A stretch of DNA of 64,000 nucleotides from Arsukibacterium sp. MJ3 (GTDB taxonomy: Bacteria > Pseudomonadota > Gammaproteobacteria > Enterobacterales > Alteromonadaceae): positions 62,001-126,000 of the forward strand of contig NZ_LAHP01000007.1 in NCBI RefSeq assembly GCF_000987765.1, read 5' to 3'. Both the position numbers and the translations under genes were made by a program. Shown here piece after piece: positions 26,638 to 35,713 of this stretch; the first letter of the stretch is position 1; each line of letters starts with the position of its first letter. The notes beneath the pieces were generated by a model. That model was not told the DNA's origin, made no database searches, and was given only the letters and a program-made list of their open reading frames with translations.

Positions 26638-28557
26638 ATGTGTGGCATACATGGTGTTGTGGCACTGCAACGTCCAAAACAATTTCCTGAGCAGTGGCTT
26701 GATTTAATGGGCGATGTCACCGCGCATCGTGGCCCGGATGATAGTGGCACTTACCTTGCTGATAACATTGCCCTTGGCATGCGCAGGCTGTCAGTAATTG
26801 ATATAGCGGGTGGACAACAACCCATTAGTAATGAGGATGGCAGCCTGGTATTGGTATGCAACGGTGAGATCTATAATTACCGTGAGCTACGCGCCCAACT
26901 AGCAGATAACTATAACTTTAAAACTCAATCAGATGTTGAAGTTATTCTGGCATTATATCAGCAGTATGGTGTTGACTGCCTTAGTCATTTAAACGGTATG
27001 TTTGCTTTTGCACTGTGGGATAAAAACCGCCAGCAATTATTAATTGCACGCGATAGACTTGGTATTAAACCATTATATCTATGTCAGCATGATGGTTTCC
27101 TGGCTTTTTCTACAGAGAGTAAAGCTATTTTGGCACTACCGGGTATTAATGCTGAAGTTTGCCCTGAAGCATTAGAGCAATATCTGCAGTTAGGCTATGT
27201 ACCAGCACCCTATTCTATGTTCAAAGGCATTCAAAAACTGGAAGTTGCCAGCTATTTACTGATTAACGACAAAGGTATCCAGCAGCAGCAATACTGGCAA
27301 CCTGACTTTACCCAGGCCGAACAGCTTAGCGAGCAGAATTGGACAAGACAAATACGCACTCAGCTTGAGAGCTCCGTCGCTATGCAAATGGTCAGCGACG
27401 TGCCGATTGGTGCTTTTTTATCTGGTGGTGTTGACTCCAGCGCCATAGTGGCCTTAATGTCAAAACACAGCAAAGGGCCAGTACAAACCTATGCCATTGG
27501 TTTTGATACCGGCGATGCCGGCAACTTTTATAATGAGCTACCCTATGCCCGTGCCGTTGCAGAGCAATTTGGCACTGAGCACCGGGAAATACTGGTTAAA
27601 CCCGATGTGGTTAGCCTGTTACCTAAATTACTCTGGCATATGGACGAACCAATTGCCGATAGTGCCTTTATTACCACTTATTTGGTGTCAGAATTCGCCC
27701 ATAAAGAGGTAACCGTCATTTTATCCGGTGTTGGCGGTGATGAACTATTCGGTGGCTATCGCCGTTACCTTGGTGAGCACTACTTACAAAAATACCGGCG
27801 TCTACCAACCTGGTTACGGCAGAAATTATTAGTGCCCCTGGCGGGCAAACTGCCCAGTGATCGTCATTCTCGCTTGCTCAACACGCTAAGGTTAACCAAA
27901 GCTTTTATTCAATCAGCAGAACTTGATGATGCCGAACGCTACCAGCGCTATATGCAGGTATTCAGCCAGCAACAAACCGGGCAATTACTTTATAGCAACA
28001 TATCACAGAACATCATAAAACAGCGTTACCAAAACAGTCACGCCAGCGAAGGCTTATGGCGTATGTTTGACACCGATCGGCAAAGCCAACTGCCCGATGA
28101 TCTTTTACTGCTCACTGACAAAATGACCATGGCTACTTCGCTGGAATGTCGGGTACCGTTTTTGGATCACAAACTGGTTGAACTGGCAGTAAAAATCCCA
28201 CAAAGTCTCACCATGAAGAACGGCCGATTAAAACATCTGCTAAAAGAGTCTCTTAGCGATATTCTGCCCGCCAGCATCCTCGACCGACCGAAACGGGGCT
28301 TTGGTGCACCACTGGGTGCCTGGTTAAAGCAGGAATTAGCGGCAATGTTGCGGTTATTTGTTAATCGCGAAACCGTTGAGCAACGTGGTTTACTGAACTG
28401 GGCAATTATTGAACAAACGCTTAGTCAGCATTTTAGCCAACAGGAAGATCATACCGATCACTTGTTAGCACTAATGAACCTGGAGATCTGGTGTCGCCTG
28501 TATTTAGATAAACAGAGCGCCGAACACATTTCAGAGACAATCAGGACGTCGTTATGA
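26638..28557 (+). CDS. Second asparagine synthase-like amidotransferase
   Basis: 639 residues with the same layout as the preceding protein: Cys2 (MCGIHGV), HRGPDDSG, NGEIYN, PP-loop FLSGGVDSSAIVAL and LSGVGGDELFGGY. It differs from its neighbour throughout, so it is an old paralogue rather than a fresh duplicate. The ATG at 26638 is chosen because it places Cys at position 2; the in-frame ATG at 26584 would bury the nucleophile. Probably amidates a uronic acid or another carboxylate of the EPS. Overlaps the next gene by 4 nt. Confidence 0.9.
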   Translation: MCGIHGVVALQRPKQFPEQWLDLMGDVTAHRGPDDSGTYLADNIALGMRRLSVIDIAGGQQPISNEDGSLVLVCNGEIYNYRELRAQLADNYNFKTQSDVEVILALYQQYGVDCLSHLNGMFAFALWDKNRQQLLIARDRLGIKPLYLCQHDGFLAFSTESKAILALPGINAEVCPEALEQYLQLGYVPAPYSMFKGIQKLEVASYLLINDKGIQQQQYWQPDFTQAEQLSEQNWTRQIRTQLESSVAMQMVSDVPIGAFLSGGVDSSAIVALMSKHSKGPVQTYAIGFDTGDAGNFYNELPYARAVAEQFGTEHREILVKPDVVSLLPKLLWHMDEPIADSAFITTYLVSEFAHKEVTVILSGVGGDELFGGYRRYLGEHYLQKYRRLPTWLRQKLLVPLAGKLPSDRHSRLLNTLRLTKAFIQSAELDDAERYQRYMQVFSQQQTGQLLYSNISQNIIKQRYQNSHASEGLWRMFDTDRQSQLPDDLLLLTDKMTMATSLECRVPFLDHKLVELAVKIPQSLTMKNGRLKHLLKESLSDILPASILDRPKRGFGAPLGAWLKQELAAMLRLFVNRETVEQRGLLNWAIIEQTLSQHFSQQEDHTDHLLALMNLEIWCRLYLDKQSAEHISETIRTSL

Positions 28558-29777
28558 AAATATTATATGTTTGTCACCGTTTTCCCTTTCCGCCTAAACG
28601 TGGCGGGAAAATCCGCCCGTTTAATATGATTCGTCATTTCAACCAGCAAGGTCACCAGGTTTATGTGGCATCGTTAGCCCGCAATCCGGCAGAAGCAGCA
28701 GAAGGTGAAGGAATTAAAGAGCATTGTCATCACTATTATGCGGCAGTAGTGAAAGAACCGGTGCAATTTGCCCGCATGATCTTGCGCCTGCCATTAATTA
28801 CGCCATCATCAATGGGCTATTTCTATAGCCAGGATCTTCACAATCACATTCAAAGCCTGCTAGCAGAGCATAAATTTGATCTGATTTTTGTGCATTGCTC
28901 TTCAGTAGCGCAGTATGTTGCTAATGTTACCGGCGTTCCAAAATTGCTCGATTTCGGTGATATGGACTCGCAGAAATGGCTGACCTATCGAGCTTTTAAG
29001 CCCTTTCCGCTCAGTTTGGGATATTACTTAGAAGGCAAAAAAATGCTACATGCTGAAAAGCGTTTGGCGCACAGTTTTGACCTATGTAGCTGCACCACTA
29101 AAGCGGAACTGGCCACCTTAGAAAGCTACAATACCGGGGTACCTTCTGCCTGGTTTCCGAACGGAGTAGACACCGATTACTTCACCCCTGGCACGGCACC
29201 TTACGAGCAGCACAGTATTTCTTTTATTGGCCGAATGGATTACTACCCAAATCAAGAAGCCATGCTGCAATTTTGCCAGCAAACTCTGCCATTAATCCGT
29301 GAACAAATACCGGATGTAAAACTGTATATTGTTGGCGCTGAGCCTACCCCGGCTATTAAGGCATTGGCTAATTTACCTGGCGTAATTGTCACTGGATCAG
29401 TACCTGATGTCAGGCCATATATTGTTAATACTGCAGCAATGGTAGCACCACTGAATATTGCCAGAGGAACGCAAAACAAAATTTTAGAAGCCATGGCCAT
29501 GGCAGTACCTGTAGTTAGCAGCAGTCAAGCGGCAGGCGGGATTGATGCTGTTGCCAATCAGCATTTTTTAATTGCCGACACCCCAACAGAATATGCCAGT
29601 TCGTTAGTAAAGTTGATGCGCGATCAAACATATCGCCAACAATTAGCAGATGCTGGCCGACAACGAATGCTTACCCATCATCAATGGCATTTATCAATGC
29701 AACAGTTAGACATTATCGTGCGAAAATGTATAAACTTACATCAGGAAAAGCAGCTGACACAAAGGGAAGTGCAATAA
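28554..29777 (+). CDS. XrtA-associated glycosyltransferase, Stp1 family (TIGR03087 type)
   Basis: A 407-residue GT4-like protein. The start ILYVCHRFPFPPKRGGKIRP and the middle LLDFGDMDSQKW are signatures of the Stp1 family found next to Stp2 in XrtA loci. The C-terminal domain has the usual IARGTQNKILEAMAMAVPVV donor site. The ATG overlaps the previous stop, so translation is coupled. Confidence 0.92.
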   Translation: MKILYVCHRFPFPPKRGGKIRPFNMIRHFNQQGHQVYVASLARNPAEAAEGEGIKEHCHHYYAAVVKEPVQFARMILRLPLITPSSMGYFYSQDLHNHIQSLLAEHKFDLIFVHCSSVAQYVANVTGVPKLLDFGDMDSQKWLTYRAFKPFPLSLGYYLEGKKMLHAEKRLAHSFDLCSCTTKAELATLESYNTGVPSAWFPNGVDTDYFTPGTAPYEQHSISFIGRMDYYPNQEAMLQFCQQTLPLIREQIPDVKLYIVGAEPTPAIKALANLPGVIVTGSVPDVRPYIVNTAAMVAPLNIARGTQNKILEAMAMAVPVVSSSQAAGGIDAVANQHFLIADTPTEYASSLVKLMRDQTYRQQLADAGRQRMLTHHQWHLSMQQLDIIVRKCINLHQEKQLTQREVQ

Positions 29778-31094
29778 ATGAATATTAGTATTTTTGGTTT
29801 AGGTTATGTGGGTGCCGTATCCCTGGCTTGTCTCGCTAGAGATGGTAATCAAGTTATCGGCGTCGATATTGATCAGGTAAAACTGGATTTAATAAAAAGT
29901 GGTCAGTCCCCCGTTATCGAAGAAGGTATGTCTGAATTAATGGCAACCATGGCTGCCAGCGGCCGGGTAAGTGTTACACAAGACATGCAGCATGCTATCG
30001 ATAACAGCGAAGTGTCTTTTATCTGTGTTGGTACACCTTCGCAAACTAACGGCAGTCAGGATCAAACTGCGGTATTACGTTTAGCCGAGCAACTTGGTAA
30101 AGCACTGGCAGGCAAAACCAGCCGCCACACTATTGTTTTTCGCTCGACCCTGTTACCAGGCACGGTAGAAGGTAGCTTAAAAAGCCTGTTAGAACAATAT
30201 TCTGGTAAGCAGGATGGCATCGATTTTGATATCTGTTTTCAACCAGAGTTTTTGCGCGAGGGCAGTTCAATAAAAGATTACGACAACCCGCCTTTTACTA
30301 TAGTTGGTGCGAATAACGAAGCGGCTCATCTGCAAATGCAACGGCTATTTGGTCATTTACCAGGACAATATCACCGTACCGATGTTAAAACTGCAGAAAC
30401 GCTAAAGTATTTCTGTAATATTTTTCATGCCTTAAAAATTACTTTTGCTAATGAAGTAGCAAGGCTATGCGAAGGCCTGTCAGTCGACCCATTTAAAGTA
30501 ATGGATTTAATTTGTGCCGATAAACAACTAAATATCTCAGCCGCTTATTTAAAACCTGGCTTTGCCTTTGGTGGCTCCTGCTTACCAAAAGACTTAAGGG
30601 CAATGCAATATGTCGCCAAACAAGCAGATATTGAAATTCCGATGTTGTCGCAGGTGTTAGCATCAAATCAAATACATTTTCAGCAAGCGGGTAAGAAAAT
30701 TCTTGCTCTTGGTATAAGGGATATCGGCTTAGTCGGCCTTAGCTTTAAGTCTGGTACCGACGACTTGCGCGAAAGCCCACTGGTTGATTTAGCAGAGTAC
30801 CTAATTGGTAAAGGCATGCAGTTAAGTATTTTTGATCCTGAAGTCAATTTATCTAGGCTGCTTGGTGCCAACAAACGTTTTATTGAAGAGTCAATACCAC
30901 ACATTGGTCAGTTAATGACCAACGACATCGATCAATTGCTGGCAAATAATAAAGTTATTGTACTTGGCTTAAATGACAAACACATTATTGAACAGGTATT
31001 GGCTGGCCTAACCTCAGAACATACCCTTATTGATTTGGTTCATTTAAAACAAGCCGCAGAGGTATCAGGCCGTTATATCGGGTTATGCTGGTGA
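29778..31094 (+). CDS. Nucleotide-sugar dehydrogenase, GDP-mannose 6-dehydrogenase (AlgD)-like
   Basis: A 438-residue UDP-glucose/GDP-mannose dehydrogenase family enzyme. The N-terminal NAD-binding motif is FGLGYVGAVSLACL, the catalytic Cys lies in GGSCLPKDLRA, and the third domain contains GLSFKSGTDDLRESP. The N terminus and length (AlgD 436) resemble AlgD more than Ugd or WecC, so the product may be GDP-mannuronate or a related uronic acid; the substrate is inferred. It supplies an acidic sugar, which fits the downstream PL14-like lyase. Starts on the base after the previous stop. Confidence 0.85.
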   Translation: MNISIFGLGYVGAVSLACLARDGNQVIGVDIDQVKLDLIKSGQSPVIEEGMSELMATMAASGRVSVTQDMQHAIDNSEVSFICVGTPSQTNGSQDQTAVLRLAEQLGKALAGKTSRHTIVFRSTLLPGTVEGSLKSLLEQYSGKQDGIDFDICFQPEFLREGSSIKDYDNPPFTIVGANNEAAHLQMQRLFGHLPGQYHRTDVKTAETLKYFCNIFHALKITFANEVARLCEGLSVDPFKVMDLICADKQLNISAAYLKPGFAFGGSCLPKDLRAMQYVAKQADIEIPMLSQVLASNQIHFQQAGKKILALGIRDIGLVGLSFKSGTDDLRESPLVDLAEYLIGKGMQLSIFDPEVNLSRLLGANKRFIEESIPHIGQLMTNDIDQLLANNKVIVLGLNDKHIIEQVLAGLTSEHTLIDLVHLKQAAEVSGRYIGLCW

Positions 31095-32077
31095 ACAGGT
31101 TAGTAAGTTGGCACAGTTGCCTGCTGCTAATAGCCATGATGATATTGCCACTATTGCTATTAATTGCGAAATTCCACAGTGGTACTGAGTTGGTGCGGCT
31201 ACGCAATGCTATGGTGTTTAATGTGATAAGCATTGAACAAAGCCAGTGGCCTGGTGATAACTACCCCACAAATTTCCGACAAGAGTCAGCCCCACTGCCT
31301 GCGGCCATTAGTAAGGTTATTATTACACCACAAGCCAATGCACAGCCATTAGCTACGATGTTGCAGCAAGCCGCTGTATTAAACCTGGATCAGCGCCGCC
31401 TTGGTGGCGCTATTCAGGCCGATATCAGCACCACCTTAGCGCAAATTCAACAACAACGCGGTTACTGCGCCGACTATACCGAAGTAATTAATGTGTTTGG
31501 CCATGCGCTAAACATACCCGTCAGGGAGTGGGCGCTGGCGTTTGATGGTTTTGGTGGACATGGCCATGCCATAAACGAAATATGGGACCAGCACACTCAG
31601 CGCTGGCTTATGTTAGATGTTTTTAATGGCTTTTATCCGGTGGATCAGCAACAACAGCCAATGTCGGTACTAGAATTTAAACAGCAACTTATTGTCGACA
31701 GAACCAAAATAAATCTGACCAGATTATCAGATAAAGCCTTTGGCTTTAAAGACGACGCCCAAGCGCTGGATTATTATTACAATGGCCGGCATCAGTTTTA
31801 TCTTTGGTGGGCCAATGACAACATTAGCTACGACAGGCAGCCACTAATTAAGCTGGCAGCCACCCTATCGCCGCACCTCGAACAAATGGTCGCCATTCTT
31901 ATTGGGCAGTTCCCACAACTAATGGCAATAGCAGAACCTGATAACTTGCATATGATAAACACCATGCAACGTCTAAAGATAATGCTGTGGTTTTTATTTT
32001 TTTATCAGGTGTTGCTGTTTATCATGTTACTGGCAATGTTAATCACTTTAATTATTCGTCGACGCTCAAGGACTTAG
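31085..32077 (+). CDS. Membrane-anchored transglutaminase-like protein
   Basis: A 330-residue protein with a membrane helix near the N terminus (about 11-28), a periplasmic transglutaminase-like core and a second helix near the C terminus (about 302-326). The core shows a plausible Cys-His-Asp triad: C128 (RGYCADYTEV), H161 (GGHGHAINEIW) and D178 (WLMLDVFNGFY). Members of this superfamily are proteases, amidases or cross-linkers. It overlaps the dehydrogenase gene by 10 nt. Its placement suggests modification of the polymer or of an attached peptide; no named family was recognised. Confidence 0.75.
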   Translation: MLVNRLVSWHSCLLLIAMMILPLLLLIAKFHSGTELVRLRNAMVFNVISIEQSQWPGDNYPTNFRQESAPLPAAISKVIITPQANAQPLATMLQQAAVLNLDQRRLGGAIQADISTTLAQIQQQRGYCADYTEVINVFGHALNIPVREWALAFDGFGGHGHAINEIWDQHTQRWLMLDVFNGFYPVDQQQQPMSVLEFKQQLIVDRTKINLTRLSDKAFGFKDDAQALDYYYNGRHQFYLWWANDNISYDRQPLIKLAATLSPHLEQMVAILIGQFPQLMAIAEPDNLHMINTMQRLKIMLWFLFFYQVLLFIMLLAMLITLIIRRRSRT

Positions 32078-32078
32078 C

Positions 32079-33302
32079 ATGGCTGAACAAGGACCGTTAC
32101 AAGTATTACATGTGTTTGATCACTCGGTGCCACTACACAGCGGATATGCTTTTCGCAGCCTGGCTATTTTGCAGCAGCAACAGCAATTAAATATTACTAC
32201 CCGCCAGCTAACCAGCAGCAAACATTATTTAGCCGGCCCCAACCCGGAGCAGGTAGCCGGTTTAACCTTCTACCGAACTAAGCCAGGTTGGCTGGCAAAA
32301 CTGCCAGTGTTAAATCAGCTGGACGTGATGCGCCAGCTAGAGCAACAGCTTACTAGTATGGTGAAGCAGCAAAGGCCCGATATTATTCATGCGCACTCCC
32401 CTTCTCTTAATGCGCTGGCTGCTGCCAGAGTAGCCAAACGGTTTAATATTCCGCTGGTCTACGAAATGCGCGCATCTTGGGAAGACGCTGCCGTAAGTCA
32501 TGGCAGTTGTAAAGAAGGTGATTTACGTTACAAAATAGGCCAATGGCTGGAGAAAAAGGCGCTGCGTAGTGCTGATTATGTAGTAACCATCTGCCAGGGG
32601 CTTGCTACGCAAATAGCGCAATGGGGCGTGAATAAAGCGCGCATTGCTATCGTTGCTAATGCTGTTGATATTAGCGCCTTTAGTCCGGTAACCGCTAAAG
32701 ACCCGCAATTAGAAGCCAGTTTAAAGCTTCAGGGGAAAACCGTATTGGGCTTTCTTGGCTCATTTTATCGCTACGAGGGGCTGCATATTCTGCTGGATGC
32801 TTTTGCAAAATTACTACCACAGCACCCAAATTTACGGCTATTACTGGTGGGCGGTGGTTTGCAGGAAGCCGCCCTTAAAGCGCAGGCCACAGCATTAAAT
32901 ATTAATAGTGCGGTTATTTTCACTGGCCGGGTTGAACATAATACCATCAGCCGCTATTACAGCTTGGTCGATATGTTTGTTTACCCTCGCCAGGCTATCA
33001 GGCTTACCGAAATGGTCACGCCACTAAAGCCATTAGAGGCCATGGCACAACAAGGTTTAGTGGTTGCCTCAGACATTGGCGGGCATCGCGAGCTTATTCG
33101 TCACAACGACACCGGAATTTTATTCGAGCCAGACAACCCAGATCAGTTGGCGGTAGTGCTGGCACAATTGCTTACTAACCGTGATGACTGGCCCAGAATA
33201 AAACAAAATGGCCGTAACTTTGTCGCTGCAGAGCGCACCTGGCAACATACTGTTGCGGCTATAATGCCGGTTTATCAGCAGGTGCTTAGTGCTAAAAAAT
33301 AA
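32079..33302 (+). CDS. XrtA-associated glycosyltransferase, Daro_2409 family (TIGR04063 type)
   Basis: A 407-residue GT4 enzyme. VLHVFDHSVPLHSGYAFRS at the start and YEMRASWEDAAVSHG in the middle are signatures of this XrtA-linked family. The donor-binding part has VYPRQAIRLTEMVTPLKPLEAMA. It adds one sugar to the growing repeat. One base separates it from the preceding stop. Confidence 0.9.
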   Translation: MAEQGPLQVLHVFDHSVPLHSGYAFRSLAILQQQQQLNITTRQLTSSKHYLAGPNPEQVAGLTFYRTKPGWLAKLPVLNQLDVMRQLEQQLTSMVKQQRPDIIHAHSPSLNALAAARVAKRFNIPLVYEMRASWEDAAVSHGSCKEGDLRYKIGQWLEKKALRSADYVVTICQGLATQIAQWGVNKARIAIVANAVDISAFSPVTAKDPQLEASLKLQGKTVLGFLGSFYRYEGLHILLDAFAKLLPQHPNLRLLLVGGGLQEAALKAQATALNINSAVIFTGRVEHNTISRYYSLVDMFVYPRQAIRLTEMVTPLKPLEAMAQQGLVVASDIGGHRELIRHNDTGILFEPDNPDQLAVVLAQLLTNRDDWPRIKQNGRNFVAAERTWQHTVAAIMPVYQQVLSAKK

Positions 33303-34395
33303 TCACCTGCCTCAACGCATTAACGTTACCCTGGTTGGGCCAATTCCACCACCAGCTGGTGGCATGGCAATGCAAACGGCACAATTATTACAGTTACTAA
33401 ACAATTCAGAGCAGGTTAATGCCAGTTTAGTCGCGGTAAACCCTGCTTATAACCCACAGTGGGTTGGTAAAATACCGCTGGTGCGCGCACTATTTCGTTT
33501 AATTCCTTACTTTTGGCAATTGCATAAAGCGTTTAAACACACTGACGTAGTCCACCTCATGGCAAATTCTGGCTGGGCCTGGCATTTATTTGCAGCACCG
33601 GCTATCTGGCTGGCGCATTGGCATAAAGTGCCGGTTATTGTTAACTATCGCGGCGGTCTGGCAGCAAATTTTTTAAAAACACAACACCGTTGGGTGTTGC
33701 CAACGCTAAAAAAAGCAGCAGTTATTGTCACCCCAAGCGCATTTTTGCAAACCGTTTTTCAGCAATACCAGCTTAGCTGTCATATCATTCCCAACATTGT
33801 CGATACTGGTATTTTTTATGGCAAACTTAAGACCAGCTTAGCATTAGCACCCCATCTGGTGGTTACCCGTAATTTAGAAGCTATTTACGACGTTGCTACC
33901 GCCATCCGGGCCTTTGCGCTTATTATTAGCCAATTGCCACAAGCCCGGCTGACTATTGCCGGCAGTGGGCCAGAATATGCAACGCTGCTGGCTTTAGTTG
34001 CTCAGTTGCAGCTAGCCGATAGCGTCAGTTTTTGTGGCCAGCTCAACCGGACCGAAATGGCTAAGTTGTATGCCAGCGCTGACATCATGCTTAACCCCAG
34101 CACTGCCGACAACATGCCAAACTCACTGCTGGAGGCAATGGCCGCGCAGGTGTTAATAGTCTCAACAAATGTCGGCGGTATTCCTTATATGGTTAAAGAC
34201 CAACATGATGCCTTATTAGTGCCGGTGGCTGCAGAGCAAGAAATGGCGGCAGCCGTTATGTCCTTGGTAAAACAGCCACAACTCACCGAAAAATTAGCAG
34301 GCGCAGCCCGGCAAAAAGTGAATCAGTATTTACCAGCCGAAGTAATACCAAACTGGTTGCAGTTATACCAAGAATGTGGACATATCAATGCGTGA
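33289..34395 (+). CDS. GT4-family glycosyltransferase, XrtA locus
   Basis: A 368-residue GT4 protein beginning at a GTG that overlaps the previous gene by 14 nt. VGPIPPPAGGMAMQT is the typical N-terminal loop, and PSTADNMPNSLLEAMAAQ is the donor site. It resembles one of the XrtA-associated glycosyltransferase families, but I cannot name which. Its stop overlaps the next start by 8 nt. Confidence 0.85.
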   Translation: MLKNNHLPQRINVTLVGPIPPPAGGMAMQTAQLLQLLNNSEQVNASLVAVNPAYNPQWVGKIPLVRALFRLIPYFWQLHKAFKHTDVVHLMANSGWAWHLFAAPAIWLAHWHKVPVIVNYRGGLAANFLKTQHRWVLPTLKKAAVIVTPSAFLQTVFQQYQLSCHIIPNIVDTGIFYGKLKTSLALAPHLVVTRNLEAIYDVATAIRAFALIISQLPQARLTIAGSGPEYATLLALVAQLQLADSVSFCGQLNRTEMAKLYASADIMLNPSTADNMPNSLLEAMAAQVLIVSTNVGGIPYMVKDQHDALLVPVAAEQEMAAAVMSLVKQPQLTEKLAGAARQKVNQYLPAEVIPNWLQLYQECGHINA

Positions 34396-35713
34396 CATAG
34401 TCATTTTTCTGCTTATTGTCGGCAGTATTCCGTTTATTTTACGCCGACCTTTTATTGGTGTGTTGGTATGGTGCTGGATAAGTTACATGGTACCGCACCG
34501 CATGGGCTGGGGTTTTATACAAACTCTGCCAGTAGCGGCCATCATTGGCATGGTACTCTTGGTAAGTTATTTATTTAGTAAAGAGCCAAAGCGTATTCCA
34601 TTTAGCAGCCCTATCATATTTTTACTACTGTTCAATATCTGGATGTTTATCACCTTTATAATGAACGTGAAAGACGCTTATGCCATTTCGCAATTCGAAA
34701 AAATCATGACAATCCAGTTTTTTACACTGGTTATTTTAGCATTACTGACCAGCCGGCAGCGGATTGAACAGGCATTGTGGGTAGTGGCGTTAAGCATTAC
34801 TTTTTATGGTGTTAAAGGCGGCATTTATACCATTATGACTGCCGGCGGCGGCCGGGTTTGGGGACCCACTGGCGGTTTCTTTTTTGGCAACAACGAATTA
34901 GCATTGACCCTGCTAATCATAATACCCATCTTATTTTACTTACGTTATTTGGTACCCGCTAACCAGCGCTGGCTAAAGTTAGGCTTTTTGGCCGCCATGG
35001 GTTTATGCGTATTAGCAGCGTTGGGAACTCAAAGCCGAGGCGGGCTGGTAGCCTGTGTTTGTGTTGGCTTTTTTCTCTGGTTAAAAGGCCCGAATAAACT
35101 GGCAATCGCGCTAGCCATTATACTAGCGACACCGGTGGTGTATCAGTTTATGCCCGATCGCTGGCATGACAGAATGGAAACCATTATCGAACCCGATCGG
35201 GAAAGTTACGACACATCAGTACAAGGCCGCTTTAATTCTTGGGAAATGGCCTTTAATATGGCAAAACACCGACCATTTGGCGGTGGTTTAAATGGTTTTA
35301 AGCGGGAGCATTTTTATCTTTATGCTCCCGAACCAAACCGTATACATGATTCACACAGCATTTATTTTCAGATTATGGGCCATCATGGTTTTATTGGCTT
35401 TTTCCTCTGGCTGGCTATTTATTTTAGCAGTTGGCGAAGCGCTAAGCATACTATTACGCTAAGTGGTAAACGCGAAGATTTGCAATGGGCGGCATTACTG
35501 GCAAAAATGCTGCAGTGCAGTTTAATTGCCTATGCTACTGGCGGTGCCTTTTTAGGTTTAGCCTACTTCGATTTACCCTATCACTTGGTTATTACAATAG
35601 TCGCGTTACAGTTGGTGGTAAAAAAACAGCTGGCCGCCGAAAAACGGCAGCAAAGCAGTGCCCGCACCAATTCGGCTATTATTAAAGTGCAACTAGGGGG
35701 CAACTATGACTAA
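34388..35713 (+). CDS. XrtA-associated O-glycosylation ligase / Wzy-like polymerase (TIGR03097 type)
   Basis: A 441-residue membrane protein of the Wzy/WaaL class with about 10-12 helices and a large periplasmic loop (about residues 265-330, with RFNSWEMAFNMAKHRPFGGG). MRDIVIFLLIVGSIPFILRR followed by YMVPHRMGWGF is characteristic of the XrtA-associated family. It either polymerises repeats or transfers glycan to an acceptor. The ATG at 34388 matches the family N terminus better than the upstream codon at 34376. Confidence 0.9.
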   Translation: MRDIVIFLLIVGSIPFILRRPFIGVLVWCWISYMVPHRMGWGFIQTLPVAAIIGMVLLVSYLFSKEPKRIPFSSPIIFLLLFNIWMFITFIMNVKDAYAISQFEKIMTIQFFTLVILALLTSRQRIEQALWVVALSITFYGVKGGIYTIMTAGGGRVWGPTGGFFFGNNELALTLLIIIPILFYLRYLVPANQRWLKLGFLAAMGLCVLAALGTQSRGGLVACVCVGFFLWLKGPNKLAIALAIILATPVVYQFMPDRWHDRMETIIEPDRESYDTSVQGRFNSWEMAFNMAKHRPFGGGLNGFKREHFYLYAPEPNRIHDSHSIYFQIMGHHGFIGFFLWLAIYFSSWRSAKHTITLSGKREDLQWAALLAKMLQCSLIAYATGGAFLGLAYFDLPYHLVITIVALQLVVKKQLAAEKRQQSSARTNSAIIKVQLGGNYD

